A stretch of 64,000 bases of DNA from Narthecium ossifragum. Its lineage: Eukaryota; Streptophyta; Magnoliopsida; Dioscoreales; Nartheciaceae. Positions 1 to 11,836 of this stretch are shown here, in pieces. Numbering within the stretch: position 1 is the stretch's first letter; each line of letters starts with the position of its first letter. Location of the stretch: positions 14,879,863 to 14,943,862 of the forward strand of contig OY986975.1 of the NCBI GenBank assembly GCA_963920575.1. The letters are read 5' to 3'. Below the pieces are notes generated by a model. The model worked only from the letters and a program-made list of their open reading frames with translations, did no database searches and was not told where the DNA came from. The translations under genes were made by a program, and so were the position numbers.

Positions 1-527
1 AACATTCTGAAAGTAAGAAATCCAGGCGCGCAGGCTCTGTGTGTTTGTTTTTTGCAAGAGAGATTACACAGTGAAAGAAGAAGACTATTTATAATAGAGC
101 AGTTGGCTAACTTCCGCTCAGCACGTTCTCTGTTATCTTCCATCTTTCACTCTCGATAAGCCGTGTGTCCCACGTTCTTCGCTGTTTCCTTGTTTCTGCA
201 TATCACGGTTTGGCCGATGAAGATTCTGTTTGGTTGATGAGCTTTGTTGTTGTATCATCGTCCTTCTTGGTCGATATCGTCTTCTTGCATCTATCTTCAT
301 CGTCCTTAGCTGATATCTTTCCTGTCTTTAAATCATCATCATTCATGGCCGATGATTTCTTTTTGCGAAGACGATTATCGTCTTTAAATGATAACTTTCT
401 TCTTTTGGCCGATGATCTTTTGTTTATCTTAGAACGCCATCGTCCAATCGCCTTTGAAAAGTTATCGGTCATAGTTATTACACTGACATGTCAATCATTG
501 ATTGGTTTGCCATTATTTTGGCTAACA
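1..527 (-). mobile_element. Probable partial LTR of a Ty3/gypsy element (minus-sense)
   Basis: On the minus strand the segment would start TGTTAGCC at 527, directly after a G-rich tract. This matches the arrangement seen at 48606 in the better preserved Tat-like element of this window. The stretch 220-440 is low complexity with recurring GCCGATGAT-like words. It opens reading frames on both strands that I regard as non-genic. The other end of the LTR lies outside the window, so no target duplication can be checked. The call rests on the terminal TG, the adjacent polypurine tract and the PMD gene that follows. Confidence 0.4.
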
Positions 528-541
528 TTTTGCCCCCATGC
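528..541 (-). other. Candidate polypurine tract
   Basis: On the minus strand this reads GCATGGGGGCAAAA immediately before the TG of the presumed LTR. A G-run followed by TG is the usual 3' LTR priming configuration. The equivalent site of the Tat-like element at 48607 also has GAGGGGGCATC before TG. The assignment is inferential because the pol genes that should lie to the right are not in this window. Confidence 0.35.
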
Positions 542-905
542 GGTTATCGAGGAATTTGAATTTATGATGAGATGACTGCATTTGGCGTGACTTGACAACT
601 TATATGTTAACCAGTAAGGTTAATCATGATCGTTCTCTAGAAAATCGAATCATCGCCTCGTTTTTGTTCTCTCTCCATATCCCTTAAAATTCTGCATTTA
701 ATGCGCCGTACTTATCTGACATGTATACCCTTTTAGTCATATTTCTTTGGCGCGAAGAAACTCCATAGGCTTTTCTTTCTTTTACTTAGGGTTTTATCTC
801 TTCTTTGTCTCTTATCGTTGCGGCGCTTGAGTTGCTTTTCTTCTTTCTCTTGTGATCTCTGAGACGCCAGAGACTTCTTATTCTTCTTCTTCTCCATCAA
901 GTGAT

Positions 906-2804
906 ATGTTTTCCACCATGGTTCGTGAAATCAAAGCCAATGAGGTCATGAATAAAGAACTTAGCAAGACCTACACAGAATTCAACGAGCTTCTGAGATC
1001 AGACGAGGCAAGAGGAACATATCTGGTCAGGACTGGTGATTCTTCTTCCAGGTTCTTCTCTCTGGGTCCTTGTTTTGTTTCTGATCTTCTGCCTTCTCTT
1101 TCTTCCGATCTTAAAACCGTTGTGAATTCTTTTCCACTTTCTGGTGAGCTACCTTTATCTCAGGAGCTCAATCCATCTACTCTTTCTTCAAGAAATCCAA
1201 TTACACCATGGCCCTTGATCGATGATAAATTCATCGAGTGGCATAGTAGGATGATTAATCATCCTGATTCAAAGAAAATATTTTATGATACCGGCATTTT
1301 GGATTTCTTAGACTTGAGCATTAGGGTTCCTGCTCAAGAGCCTAACTTACTTCTCTTGTCGTTCCTTTTTTGGTCGACAGAGTATAACAACTTTGTCTTT
1401 CCTTGTGGCACTCTTTCTATTACTCTTTTAGATATCGCTCTTTTAACCGGTCTCTCTCCTATCGGTGAACTTGTATCGGCCAATATGGAGCTTCCTACTC
1501 GGGATACGGTCTTTGACTATGATAAGAACTATGGCATTTTTATTAACACTTACGCCAAACTTGAAGAGACCGATGACCCACCAAATGCTCCAGAACGATT
1601 AGCCTTTATCTATTATTGGCTATGTAAATTTGTTCTTTGCCTTCCTGCTAAAAAACTAGTTAGGGGCTATATCAATCTCGCCCAATTAATTGCTTCTGAA
1701 AAGCAAGTTTTGTCTCTTTCTACTTTCATTCTTTTGGCCATATACAGAGGTATTTACCTTACTCTTGAGCAATTAAGAGATGATGAAAGCCTTACTGGTT
1801 TTGACCCTCTCTGGATCTTCCAATTATGGCTTAGAGCCTATTTTCCTGGACTCCATTTATCTTCATCTTCTTCATCGGCCAGAACTCAAGGCCATTTATA
1901 TCTTTCTTCATCGTTCATTCCCAAATCTTTTCAACATACTTTTAACTATTTTTATACTCTATCCGACTTTTCTTCCTATCGTCCTTTCCACTCTGACTCT
2001 CATCCAATTTCTATTCGTCCACTTCTTGACTTATCGTCTCATTTGGACGATAAGAATAAGAGACTAGCTTGAGCTCGTTTTTTGGTTGGCCGAGACCTGC
2101 ATTTTGACATGTCGTGGGGCAAAGCCAACAACAAGTGCGGAGTAGAAGTATATGCTACAAATTTTGTCGTTCACCAATTTAGACTGAAGCAAGCTTGGCC
2201 AGTTCCTCCCTACTTTAGCTTCAACATAATAGCTAAAGGTCGATGTGTCTTCCATAACATCGATAGGGTAGTTAGTGTGGAGAAGAGGGATATGGCGCTT
2301 TGTAAGCGGTTGAAGCTTACACATTTTGAACCAGTGGCCGACGTCGATCCTGTCACCGTCGATATTTGGAACTCGAGCGTCAAGGATCGTTTATTTTCCC
2401 AAGACAAGAACGTTGTCTTTAATAATTTTGTTCCTCCCAAAAAGTTGGGACGTAAGAAGGAAGCCCTGGAACATGCTGAGGCAGAGGAGAGAGTCCAAAA
2501 GAAAAGGAAGACTGCTGCCTTGGTTAGAAAGGGTGAGGAATCACCCAAAAAGAGACGTGGAAAGTCTACTGAAGAGACTTTGTCTCGTAAGAAGAAAATG
2601 ATATCAACTGGTGAATCTAGGATATCACCATCGCCCGAGAGACCTTTGGTCGAGGAAGTAATGACCGAGGAACTTGAGAAACAAGCTCACTCATCCTTTG
2701 CAGTAGGAGAGGATGTAGGATCACCGGACAGCAGGCAAAGTAGCCAGTCTGCTTCTGTTTCTATAAAACAAAATGTCGATTTTTTAGGACCGACCTACAT
2801 ATAA
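906..2804 (+). pseudogene. Plant mobile domain (PMD) protein, one in-frame stop
   Basis: The frame resembles the plant mobile domain family (aminotransferase-like, PF10536; the MAIN/MAIL group), which is found in plant nuclear proteins and in transposons. Recognisable blocks are the WHSRM helix, FWSTEYNNFVFPCGTLSITLLD and the following LLTGL motif in the first 250 residues. Further PMD sequence follows (YATNFVVHQFRLKQAWPVPP), then a basic C-terminal tail with KKRK, KKRRGK and RKKK, probably nuclear-localising. I start at ATG 906; ATG 918 is an alternative with a better context (CCACCATGG). The frame is broken only by TGA at 2070-2072; the same frame continues on the other side with clear family similarity. 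That makes it a recent pseudogene or, less likely, a readthrough or sequencing problem. It lies beside a presumed LTR and polypurine tract, which suggests an antisense extra ORF of a Tat-type retrotransposon. Confidence 0.72.
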
Positions 2805-3379
2805 TATGTTCAGTTTCTAAAAACCGAACTATATCGACGGGAATACGACAAAAGGGAGAAGATGAAGTACCGTGACGTCTTCTCCCACAACATCTCTCAA
2901 GGTGTCCTCTCATACCTCCTCGTCCCATGGCGTCTTATCCGACTCCATTTTGTGCATCTTCTCCCGAGGTGTCTTCATCGACATCCTCTCCGACCTCCTC
3001 GTCAAATGGTGAGATGGATGGCAGGAGGTTGGGGACGAAGGCAATGAAGGCAATGTTGGTTAGGGTTCGAAGAGAAGGAGACGATAGAGGTAGGAGGACG
3101 CGATGGAGGTAGGAGATGATGAAGGTTGGGGTGTACTTAGTAAAACCTGGGATAGGAGTATGGAGAAAGGGATTTCTCATTTAAGCAAGGGTATTTTCAA
3201 CATTCATAGGAAGGGTATCTTCGATATTATTAAAAAATGACACGGTGTAGTAAGCAATTGACGCGGTGCAGATAGAACGACCCTTGGTATTTCAGATGGC
3301 TTACCATAGTTTGTTTTTACTCCACTTGATGATGTATTGAGGATTGGCGGTTGGACTATATCATAATTTTTCTGAATTC
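2805..3379. other. No gene recognised
   Basis: This stretch holds short open frames with serine- and basic-rich, low-complexity translations but no recognisable domain. It is probably the 3' flank of the PMD gene and degraded transposon sequence. Confidence 0.4.
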
Positions 3380-3576
3380 CACCTAGTGTACCAACCCAGA
3401 GAGTTGAATAGTTTTGCGGATTGGATTGCTGGAAAGGCAAGAGCTCTCGCTGAGTTGTTTTATGGTGATGTTTCTAAGATTTGGGATGCCGACTAGCACC
3501 CTATAGATAGTTTGTTTAGTCTGTGTAATGTCTGGTTTTGTAGCTTCGGCTTATTTGATCAAAAAAAAAAAAAAAG
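3380..3576 (+). pseudogene. 5'-truncated LINE remnant: RNase H tail plus poly(A)
   Basis: From 3380 the plus strand encodes QPRELNSFADWIAGKARAL, close to the RNase H terminal motif of plant L1-type LINEs (REXNXXAD). A TAG stop at 3493 is followed by a T- and G-rich 3' untranslated stretch and a run of about 15 A at 3561-3575. A truncated ORF end, a short UTR and a poly(A) run are the typical product of incomplete target-primed reverse transcription. I see no clear target-site duplication, so the upstream limit is unknown. Confidence 0.5.
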
Positions 3577-4349
3577 ACTTGGACAATATCATTTAAATTT
3601 ACACTTGGGTTGGAACTATAATAAATTATCATTAGTCTAATTTTATGTCTCGCAATGCATTCCTAACTATCTTTTAATTAAATATGTGTGAAATGCTATG
3701 CGCCCAAAGAACAGGTTTTGTGAATTTTAGAACATATAATCCTAACGTCCTGTGGCGTGGCCGGGATGTGCGAATCTCAAGCAGGACATGATGGATCGGA
3801 CATGAACCTAATTGATTACTGTGAATAGAAAGTAATCGACCACCCTATCTTTTGGAGGATGTACATTCAAAGCACACTTGGTTTTTGATCCACCAGATCC
3901 AGTATTGACAAGATGTGAAAACATTTCTAAAAAAATTTAAGCGAAGAAAGAAACACAGAAGTAAAAAATGTGACGAAAAAGAAGAGGAATTTCTTCTATT
4001 AACTTTAGACATTACACATGCCTCCTACACATTGCCTTCCCAGAATAGGAAACAAAATATCACCCTCTGCATTGTATGCAGGTCGCCAAAGATGGCGAAT
4101 GCAATGAAGACTACTTCTAGTATATAATTTTCAGAGAAAGGCCAACAAAGGATGATATATCTCACTGCATTAGAGCAAGTTATATGTTTGCTCATACGCG
4201 AGGGTAGATGAGTGCCAAATTATTTGCTGAACAATGTCATTACATCATACGAAAATAAGCTGAAGTTTGCATGCACTTCCATTTTCCCTTGCAAAGACAC
4301 TCTTGCAACCTAAACCTAAAAGCATCCACAGTTGTGATTTAGGACCTTA
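3577..4349. other. Intergenic; 3' flank of the acyl-CoA ligase-like gene
   Basis: AT-rich sequence without a supportable gene. The last roughly 30 bases before the stop codon (4318-4349) also occur beside the duplicated copy at 14722-14751, so one edge of the tandem duplication lies here. Confidence 0.4.
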
Positions 4350-7300
4350 TTAGAGAGCTTGACGAGCGAGCTCCCTTCTCAAGATTTTTCCCGCAGGGGA
4401 TCTTGGTATTGAGCTGACAAATGCCACCCGATGGACTTTTCTATGCGGTGCAACCTGCAATAGAAATGGCAGACCAAATGAAACTTCTTATACTGTTTGT
4501 TAGAGTAATCAGGCAGCCATGGACACAAGATGTCAAAAATCCTATCTAATAGCTACAAGGATGTTGATGCATAGATATTGTATACTGGGAACCAATGCAA
4601 ATTATGCATAGACTGGACGTTTGCTTTGAAAAAAAAGAAAAGAAAAGAAATCTCCTTCGTGCAAATTTCAAACATAAATAGAAAGAAACCTCTTGTCCCT
4701 TAATGTGTTGATCGATCTCCCAATATATAACATGTTACTCATTTAGTTTTAGTTTTAATATCGCCAGGTGGTGAAGATATAGAGCTGTATATTGTAGATT
4801 TTCTGAAATCAAAGATGCGGACCATGTTTTTAGGAGATATCACATGGATCTATTCTTTGGGGCCGTAAAAAGAACAGAAGTCATAATGGATGTAAATGCC
4901 AAGGAAAGAACGAAAAATTGGAAATCATGAAGTCAGCATATGAGTTACTATTAAAGCAATAATTCTAAACAATGTTCCTGCATTTCCACCACACAAGGAC
5001 ATAAAAACTCTGCAGGAATAGATTAACCTTCAAGGATTTTGCTATGATAACACTGAACACAACTTCGACTGTGAGCAAACCAAAAAAAAATAAAAAAATT
5101 AATACCTGTTTCGCAACAAAATTCATCACTTCTTCCGATGTGAGCTTGCTCTCAGGTTCCCTCACCACAAGGGCCACTGGGATTTGTCCTACATCTTCAT
5201 CTGGGTACCTGTCAGGTAGAAATGGAGAATTTAACCACTAGCATCAATGTGGTAATGACTACATGAGGTGTAATTTCTGCCAGTTTATATGGAAGGCCAC
5301 CAAGTACAAGCAGGTTTTACAAGGCAAAAGGCCAGCTTGCAAATAGCAACACAAGCTAAATACTTATTAATTACAATCGGTTGCAGATCTAGTATGGTTC
5401 TGTTCAATTTGGCAAACAGTGAAAATCAACTTTTAATGAGCAAACACTCGTCACACACCACAAAAGTAAATTAAAGTATGGAAGAAATTCAGAAAGCAGT
5501 CTAGAATTATATGCTATAAACTAGTTGACTGCTCCCAAGCTCCCCTAAAATTCATTTATCTCTTACAGCATATTCTCAGAATCCTTGACACTCAATTCTG
5601 TTCCATTTAGTTTTAAAACAAAAGGCTCCATGTTCTAATCTACTGCGCTCATATTATTCTTCTTTGGCCACCTTCACCAAATGTCGGATCAATATTCGTG
5701 TATGATGTGTCTAGAGCTCATTCATTTCAGGTTCAGCACCGAGTTAGAAAATCCTGTTATAAAAGACAAACAAAAAATAGAATGACTAGGTAAAAAAGCT
5801 GCTTGCCTAGTGGTGAAGTTATTTCCATATTTGGCCTAGGAAGTGGACATCAAGGGAAGGTAAGGAGCATCACCTTTGCAACTGATTTCAAATGTCCAGC
5901 TGTAATATGGTCTACTGCCGGAAAAACATTTATTGAATTCTTGGAGCATTTCTGAATTCTAGTGGCATATTGGCATTCTAGAATATCCTTTGTCCATCAG
6001 ACTATCACAAGAGATTATAGAACCAACTAGCATTACTAATTTCAAAAAAAAGAATAACCACATGACATATTTTTGCAACTTGTTCAATATATAACTGAAG
6101 ATGATGGGCAAATGGAGTTATTCATTGTCGATACATCTTTTGTCATGAAAACCGGCAAGTGTCATATTCTAGTGCGATTTGCATCTTATCGCCTATGAAG
6201 CATTTGTGTTATGGCTTTGTCCAATACCTTCCCAACTTTGTGCCAAAAAATTCTTTAACTTATTTCAGTGCTCAATTCTTGCCCTAGCTAAATTCTTCTG
6301 TTCGCCAAAGAAGTAACAGTGAATAAGCCGACAAGGATTCGTCCAAAGAAAATGGAATGTGACCAAGGACTAAGATTATTGATCTCTGAATGCACACATG
6401 TCTCATGAGAACATAATCGGTTTGGATTTGGAATTCAGTTTTAATGGCTTGAGGAAATCCATTGTGTTACTGAGCTCACAACAACCAACAAAATGGATCT
6501 TCAGAACAGTCAAGCAGGTCAAAAGCCAAAACTTACAAATTGAAAGTTGGATATCATGTTAAAATTTAATCTCGAAAACAGAAAGCATGGAGAGGATCAC
6601 GCGACACGACATGGACAAGTCGACAAAGTGATTTTTGTAAAATACAGGACACGACAGGACAAGGACACAGAAAATAAACTGTTTATATGTCATATGTATA
6701 CACGGATATTTCCTCAAAACATATTGTTATGACTTGACTAGCTGTGGATCCGGTTGCTTAATTGGTTGAGTCTTCCTTATTTGGTTGAAGTTTTGATTAG
6801 TAGCTGCTTAAGTTATCTCTTTCTCAGTTGTTTCCTATTTGGAGTGGAGGTCTTGATTGGAAAAGTTGAGAGGGAATTGATTCCTATTAGGAAGAATTGT
6901 AGAGAGTATTTAGAAGGAAGGTTTCCAGTTGTTATTTAAAACTTGTAATGAAAACATAGAGGCTAAGCAATATTAATTCCACTTCTTCTATCTACATATT
7001 CTTCATTCCTCTTTGCCCTCTTCAGCAACTTCTTCTCCTTCCCACAAGTACTCTCTTTCCAACTACCCATATCGTGAGAACTTGGTAGGATCTGCACGTT
7101 GGATGTCAAGGTCCAAACTAGTCACGTGACTCTGCGACAGCACGATAAAATTCATGAGAGTCATATTTGGAAGGTAGATGTCCAGTTGCTATTTAGAGCT
7201 TGTAATGAACACATAGAGGGCAAGCAATATTGATTCCACTTCCCCTATCTACCTCTTCTCCCTATCTGCTCTCTTCTGCAAACTTTTCTCCTTCTCTCAG

Positions 7301-10300
7301 AGTACTCTCTTTCCAACTACCCATCATGTGAGAACTTGATAGGACCTCCAAGCTGATCCTATCAGATACATGACTAAATAAAGTATAAAAATTATATACT
7401 TTTTAGCATAAACATAAAGTCATTGTCGATGAATGCACCAGTCTGGCAATAACTTGCAGGACCTTAAGATTTTAAGGTAAGGGCATTAGAACGCGGGAGA
7501 AGGGAAAGAATGAGTCACTTTTAAACCCAATATTGTCTCTAAACTCAATCCAAGGGAGGAGATGACATGGATTTTGTGTTTTGCGTCTATAGTTTGTCAG
7601 TCACGTGATGGATTTAAAAAAAAACAAGCAAATAAGAGGACACACCGAGAAAGTGTCAGACACGCATTTGACGAGTGTCCGATGAGTGTCATATCCGACA
7701 CGATGTCCGACGTGGACACACTGCACTGCTACAATGTTAGTCCTTCCTAACTAGAAAATGATGCTCAAATAGAGTTTATATTTTAAAAGCACCCTCGAAA
7801 ATATTCCAATTATCTTAGAGTACATTAAAAGCCACATTTCGTATCTTAGCTGAAATGTAATTACTAGCTTCTTGATGCAGAAGCTTCTCTTACATGTATC
7901 TCCTTCAACAAACGCTCGAAATCTGTTTTTCACCTAGATCAAATGATAGTCTTAAAAACTAGGTTATCATTTTACCCTCTCTTCCCGATACCAATAGGAG
8001 AGCACCATAAAAGAATCTTCACCACAGCAAATACTATTCTTCAGCTGCAAAATACATGTCAGCATAGGCAACTATGACAGATAATCTCATTGAATACCCA
8101 TTGTCTACTCTCCAAAGCCATCGTATACTCTTTAAATATTAAATCACATGGCCACAAATCTATAGTAATAAGCATGTCCCAATAAGAAAGTTAATTCGGT
8201 AACAGAGAACATACGGAATTACAGCAGCATCTGCTATTTCAGGATGGGACTGAAGTATGTGCTCCAATTCAACTGGGGAAACCTGGCAATTGAAAAAAGA
8301 TTAACCATTTTAGATTCCTAAAATAGAAAATGCTCCAACACATAAAGATAATCAGGAATCAATTTGAAGCACCTGGTACCCCTTGTACTTTATCAATTCC
8401 TTCAATCTATCCACAATGTAAAGAAACCCATCATGGTCGAAGTAACAGAGGTCACCAGTCTTCAACCAACCTTCTAGATCCAAGGTAGATGCAGTTGCCT
8501 CATCATCACCTATATAACCTGCAAAAGACAACAAATAATAATTTCAACAAAAATTGTTTACTTAACATTTGGAAAAATCACAAGGCATGCCTAGAAAACT
8601 ATGTGACAATAAGCTGCAAAATGCATATGGAACCATTCTCCAGTTATACTTCAATCACATTAGTAACAAATTAACATGCTCTATTTTACCACCACGTATC
8701 CATCCTATTGCCATAACTTCTATACAAGTTATTCATAAGAGTACAAGCAAATGGTCGAGAGATGATACTACATTGGTAATTCCATATGCAAGATTTTGTC
8801 CTTGCGTTTATACTTCTGCACCACCAAGCAAGCTCCATCAAGAGGCAAGAAAAGTATGAATTACTCACTGCATTACTTTACTACCTCACAAGGAATTGAT
8901 TCATACATTCCACCTTACATGAGATAAGCTCATCGTAGTCAATGCATACTGAAATGACATGTGATTGGATAATTTTGATCGAGGTTATCGTCATGGAAAG
9001 AGCTTGCTCATTGACAGTGATGGGTTCATTGTAGAAGATTGTAGCGAATAGCGATTCTATTCAGGTTCCATCCATTGCCCTGCCAATGACTGTTGTTCAC
9101 AAGAGGAGCATGATATTGGACATGAGGGATCACACAGTAATCTAGAAATACGGATAAAAAGTCGATATTTGAACAATAGTAGCAGAAGGTCTGAGTCGAA
9201 TCACATCTTACACGGACCAAAAAAAGAAAAGAAAAAACAATTAGATTATATTTCAATCTCCTAGAATGATGATATATCTCATATGAAAAAAAAATAATCA
9301 ACCAACAAATGACCAACATATCCATTTTGAATAAAGATTCGTGTACATGGACCACCTATCGGTAGCCAACTACCGATTGAATGTACCGGCAATGAGATAC
9401 CGATTGCTTGATCTAGTCCTGAAATGAGATACCGATGTCTTCATCTATCCCATCGGTAGTGGGATACCGTTGGGATAGATCAAAGAATCAGTACTTGACT
9501 ACCGATAGGTGGCATGCACATGCCACCTATCCATGTACACAAATCAGTGCACATCCATTTTCCCTTCCTAGTTCTCACAACCAAGAGCTAAAAGGGAGGG
9601 AAGGCGCATTTCTATAGTCCAAACACAAAGGAGTGAAAACCTCCAACAAACAATGGAAATGAAATTGACTACCTCATAAAATAAATTCTCTAAATTGAGT
9701 TATCACTTTACTTCTCCAACTTCTTGCAAACAAACATGTCCAAAAGATAAAACACCATCGTTGTTCATAATCTACACATCTGAAGATTGGACAGCAATTA
9801 CTCACCTTTCATGATGGTGGGCCCCCTAAGCCAAAGCTCCCCTTGTTTCCCCGGAGGCAAGGCCTGCCGAGTATCAAGGTCCACAATCTTGGCCTCCATG
9901 TTTATCATTATCCGTCCTACAGTCCCGTACATGTTCTCTCCTATGACTGCCGCTCCTGTCGACTCCGTCAACCCATATGCCTGCAATAAGATGATGGTTT
10001 ATTTAAGTGGGGCTAGTGAACCAATATCCCTAGACACAGAATATTGTTATGGGTTCCAATGGTAGTAATAGCAGTGGTCTTAGCTTTACAAGTAATAAAT
10101 ATTTATCTCTAGGTTCATAAAAGTAGTGAAGTCATAGAATCATATATCGTTAGCCAATAAGTTCCTTATAAACATATCCAAAACCTAACCCAACTCTGAC
10201 CTAATTACTCACTCAAATCTGAAGATATTTCTATAATTAGATAAACATAATGATATCAATAGTGAAAACACTTTTTAAACTACAACCACAATTACTATCT

Positions 10301-11805
10301 GATAGTATTTCATTTGTTTTCCCACAGGCACTATCATTCTTAGTAATAAGGACTAGGTAGTTATACCATTAATGATATTGGTACTACTTGCACACTTCTA
10401 CTTGCTGCACTGCCCTACAATTCAAATCAAATACGACCAACTAATGACAGATTGAAATTTACTTCTTACCAATCAAATCATTATTTACTTCATACCTATC
10501 TAGATCAGGCTGCACGCCCTAATTAGTACGAATTTGTCCACTGTATTTACAATTTGACCGCAAATAACCAAAAAATAGTTAATTACAAATTTATTCTTGA
10601 AAACCTTCATATTTACAGAATTACCCCTAAAATCTGACTATTTACAAATTCATCCTCCGCTACCCATAAAAATACCCCGGAGTTAGTTCCAAGCGAATAA
10701 TCTGTGAATATTCCCTTTACAACCGTGGCTAACAGCAACAAATGACAAGACATGTTTGACCTTATATAAATCTAGGAAGCACCGACACTTCCCTAAGGCC
10801 AACGTACTCGTGTCGGACACCTTCAGGACACGAACACGCGTCCGGGACGTGGTGGACACGCGCGTTACGTGTCTGAATTTTTAAATTTTTTTTTTTTGGT
10901 CGGGCACGGCTGGGACACGGCAGGGGACACAGCAGGGTTTTTTTTATGGATGGTTTGCTATTATTAATGTTATGTTGGTCATGTTGGTCTATGTTTTTAT
11001 TAACATTATGTTGGTCATGTTAGTCTATGTTTTTATTGATGGATGGTTTTGTTAAATGAATGTTGTGTTGGTCATGTTGGTGAACGAACATAATTTTACT
11101 GTTGTATTGAGCACTTCATTTGATATTTTAGTATCTTTGAATGAAATATTCTTATACATATGACATATACAACATATTCTATAGATACATTTTTTTGTGT
11201 GTCTCCACCGTGTTGTGTCCTACATTTTGGAAAAATCGCCGTGTCGTGTCCGTGTCCATGCTTCATAGATATAAATAAAGAGATGTTTTAATATAAATAA
11301 AATGTTATTTATTTCCTATGTGGCGTGGTTTCATTTGTCTACATGTTAGAAAGAGAGAGGAGAGAGAGGAGATCGGAAAGAGAGGGAGAGAAACACGGGG
11401 GAGAGAGATTCACATGAGAGAGGGGAGAGGAGAGAGAAAGAGGAGAGAGAGGGAGAGGGGAAGAGAGAGTACAGATTAGATAGAGAAACCTAGGGGAAGA
11501 GATCACAGAAGAGGGGGGAAGGAGGAGAGAGAGAGAGAAACAAGGGGAGAGAGAAGAGATATCAACAAAGGAGAGAGATTCATGGGAGAAAGAGGGGAGA
11601 GGGGGGAGAGAAGAGAGATGGAGAGAGATCCGGGAGGGCGAGTTAGAGATAGCAGTATAGCGCGGAAGAGAGAAAGAGAGTGCAATAGCGAGTAGACAAA
11701 TCGGAGGGGAGAGAGATTCAGGAGAGGGGAAGAAAGAGAGCAAGGAAGACAGAGAAACCTAGGGGAAGAGATCAAGGGAGGGAGAGAGAGGAGAGAATCG
11801 GGGAG

Positions 11806-11836
<31 letters not shown>

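Noticed and set aside
203..472. Charged minus-strand frame of 89 codons
   Set aside because: Low-complexity Lys/Asp repeats arising from GATGAT-rich LTR sequence; no domain and a plus-strand frame covers the same bases.
11339..11775. Serine/leucine-rich minus-strand frames in intron 1
   Set aside because: Produced by a GA microsatellite; not conserved in the duplicate gene copy.
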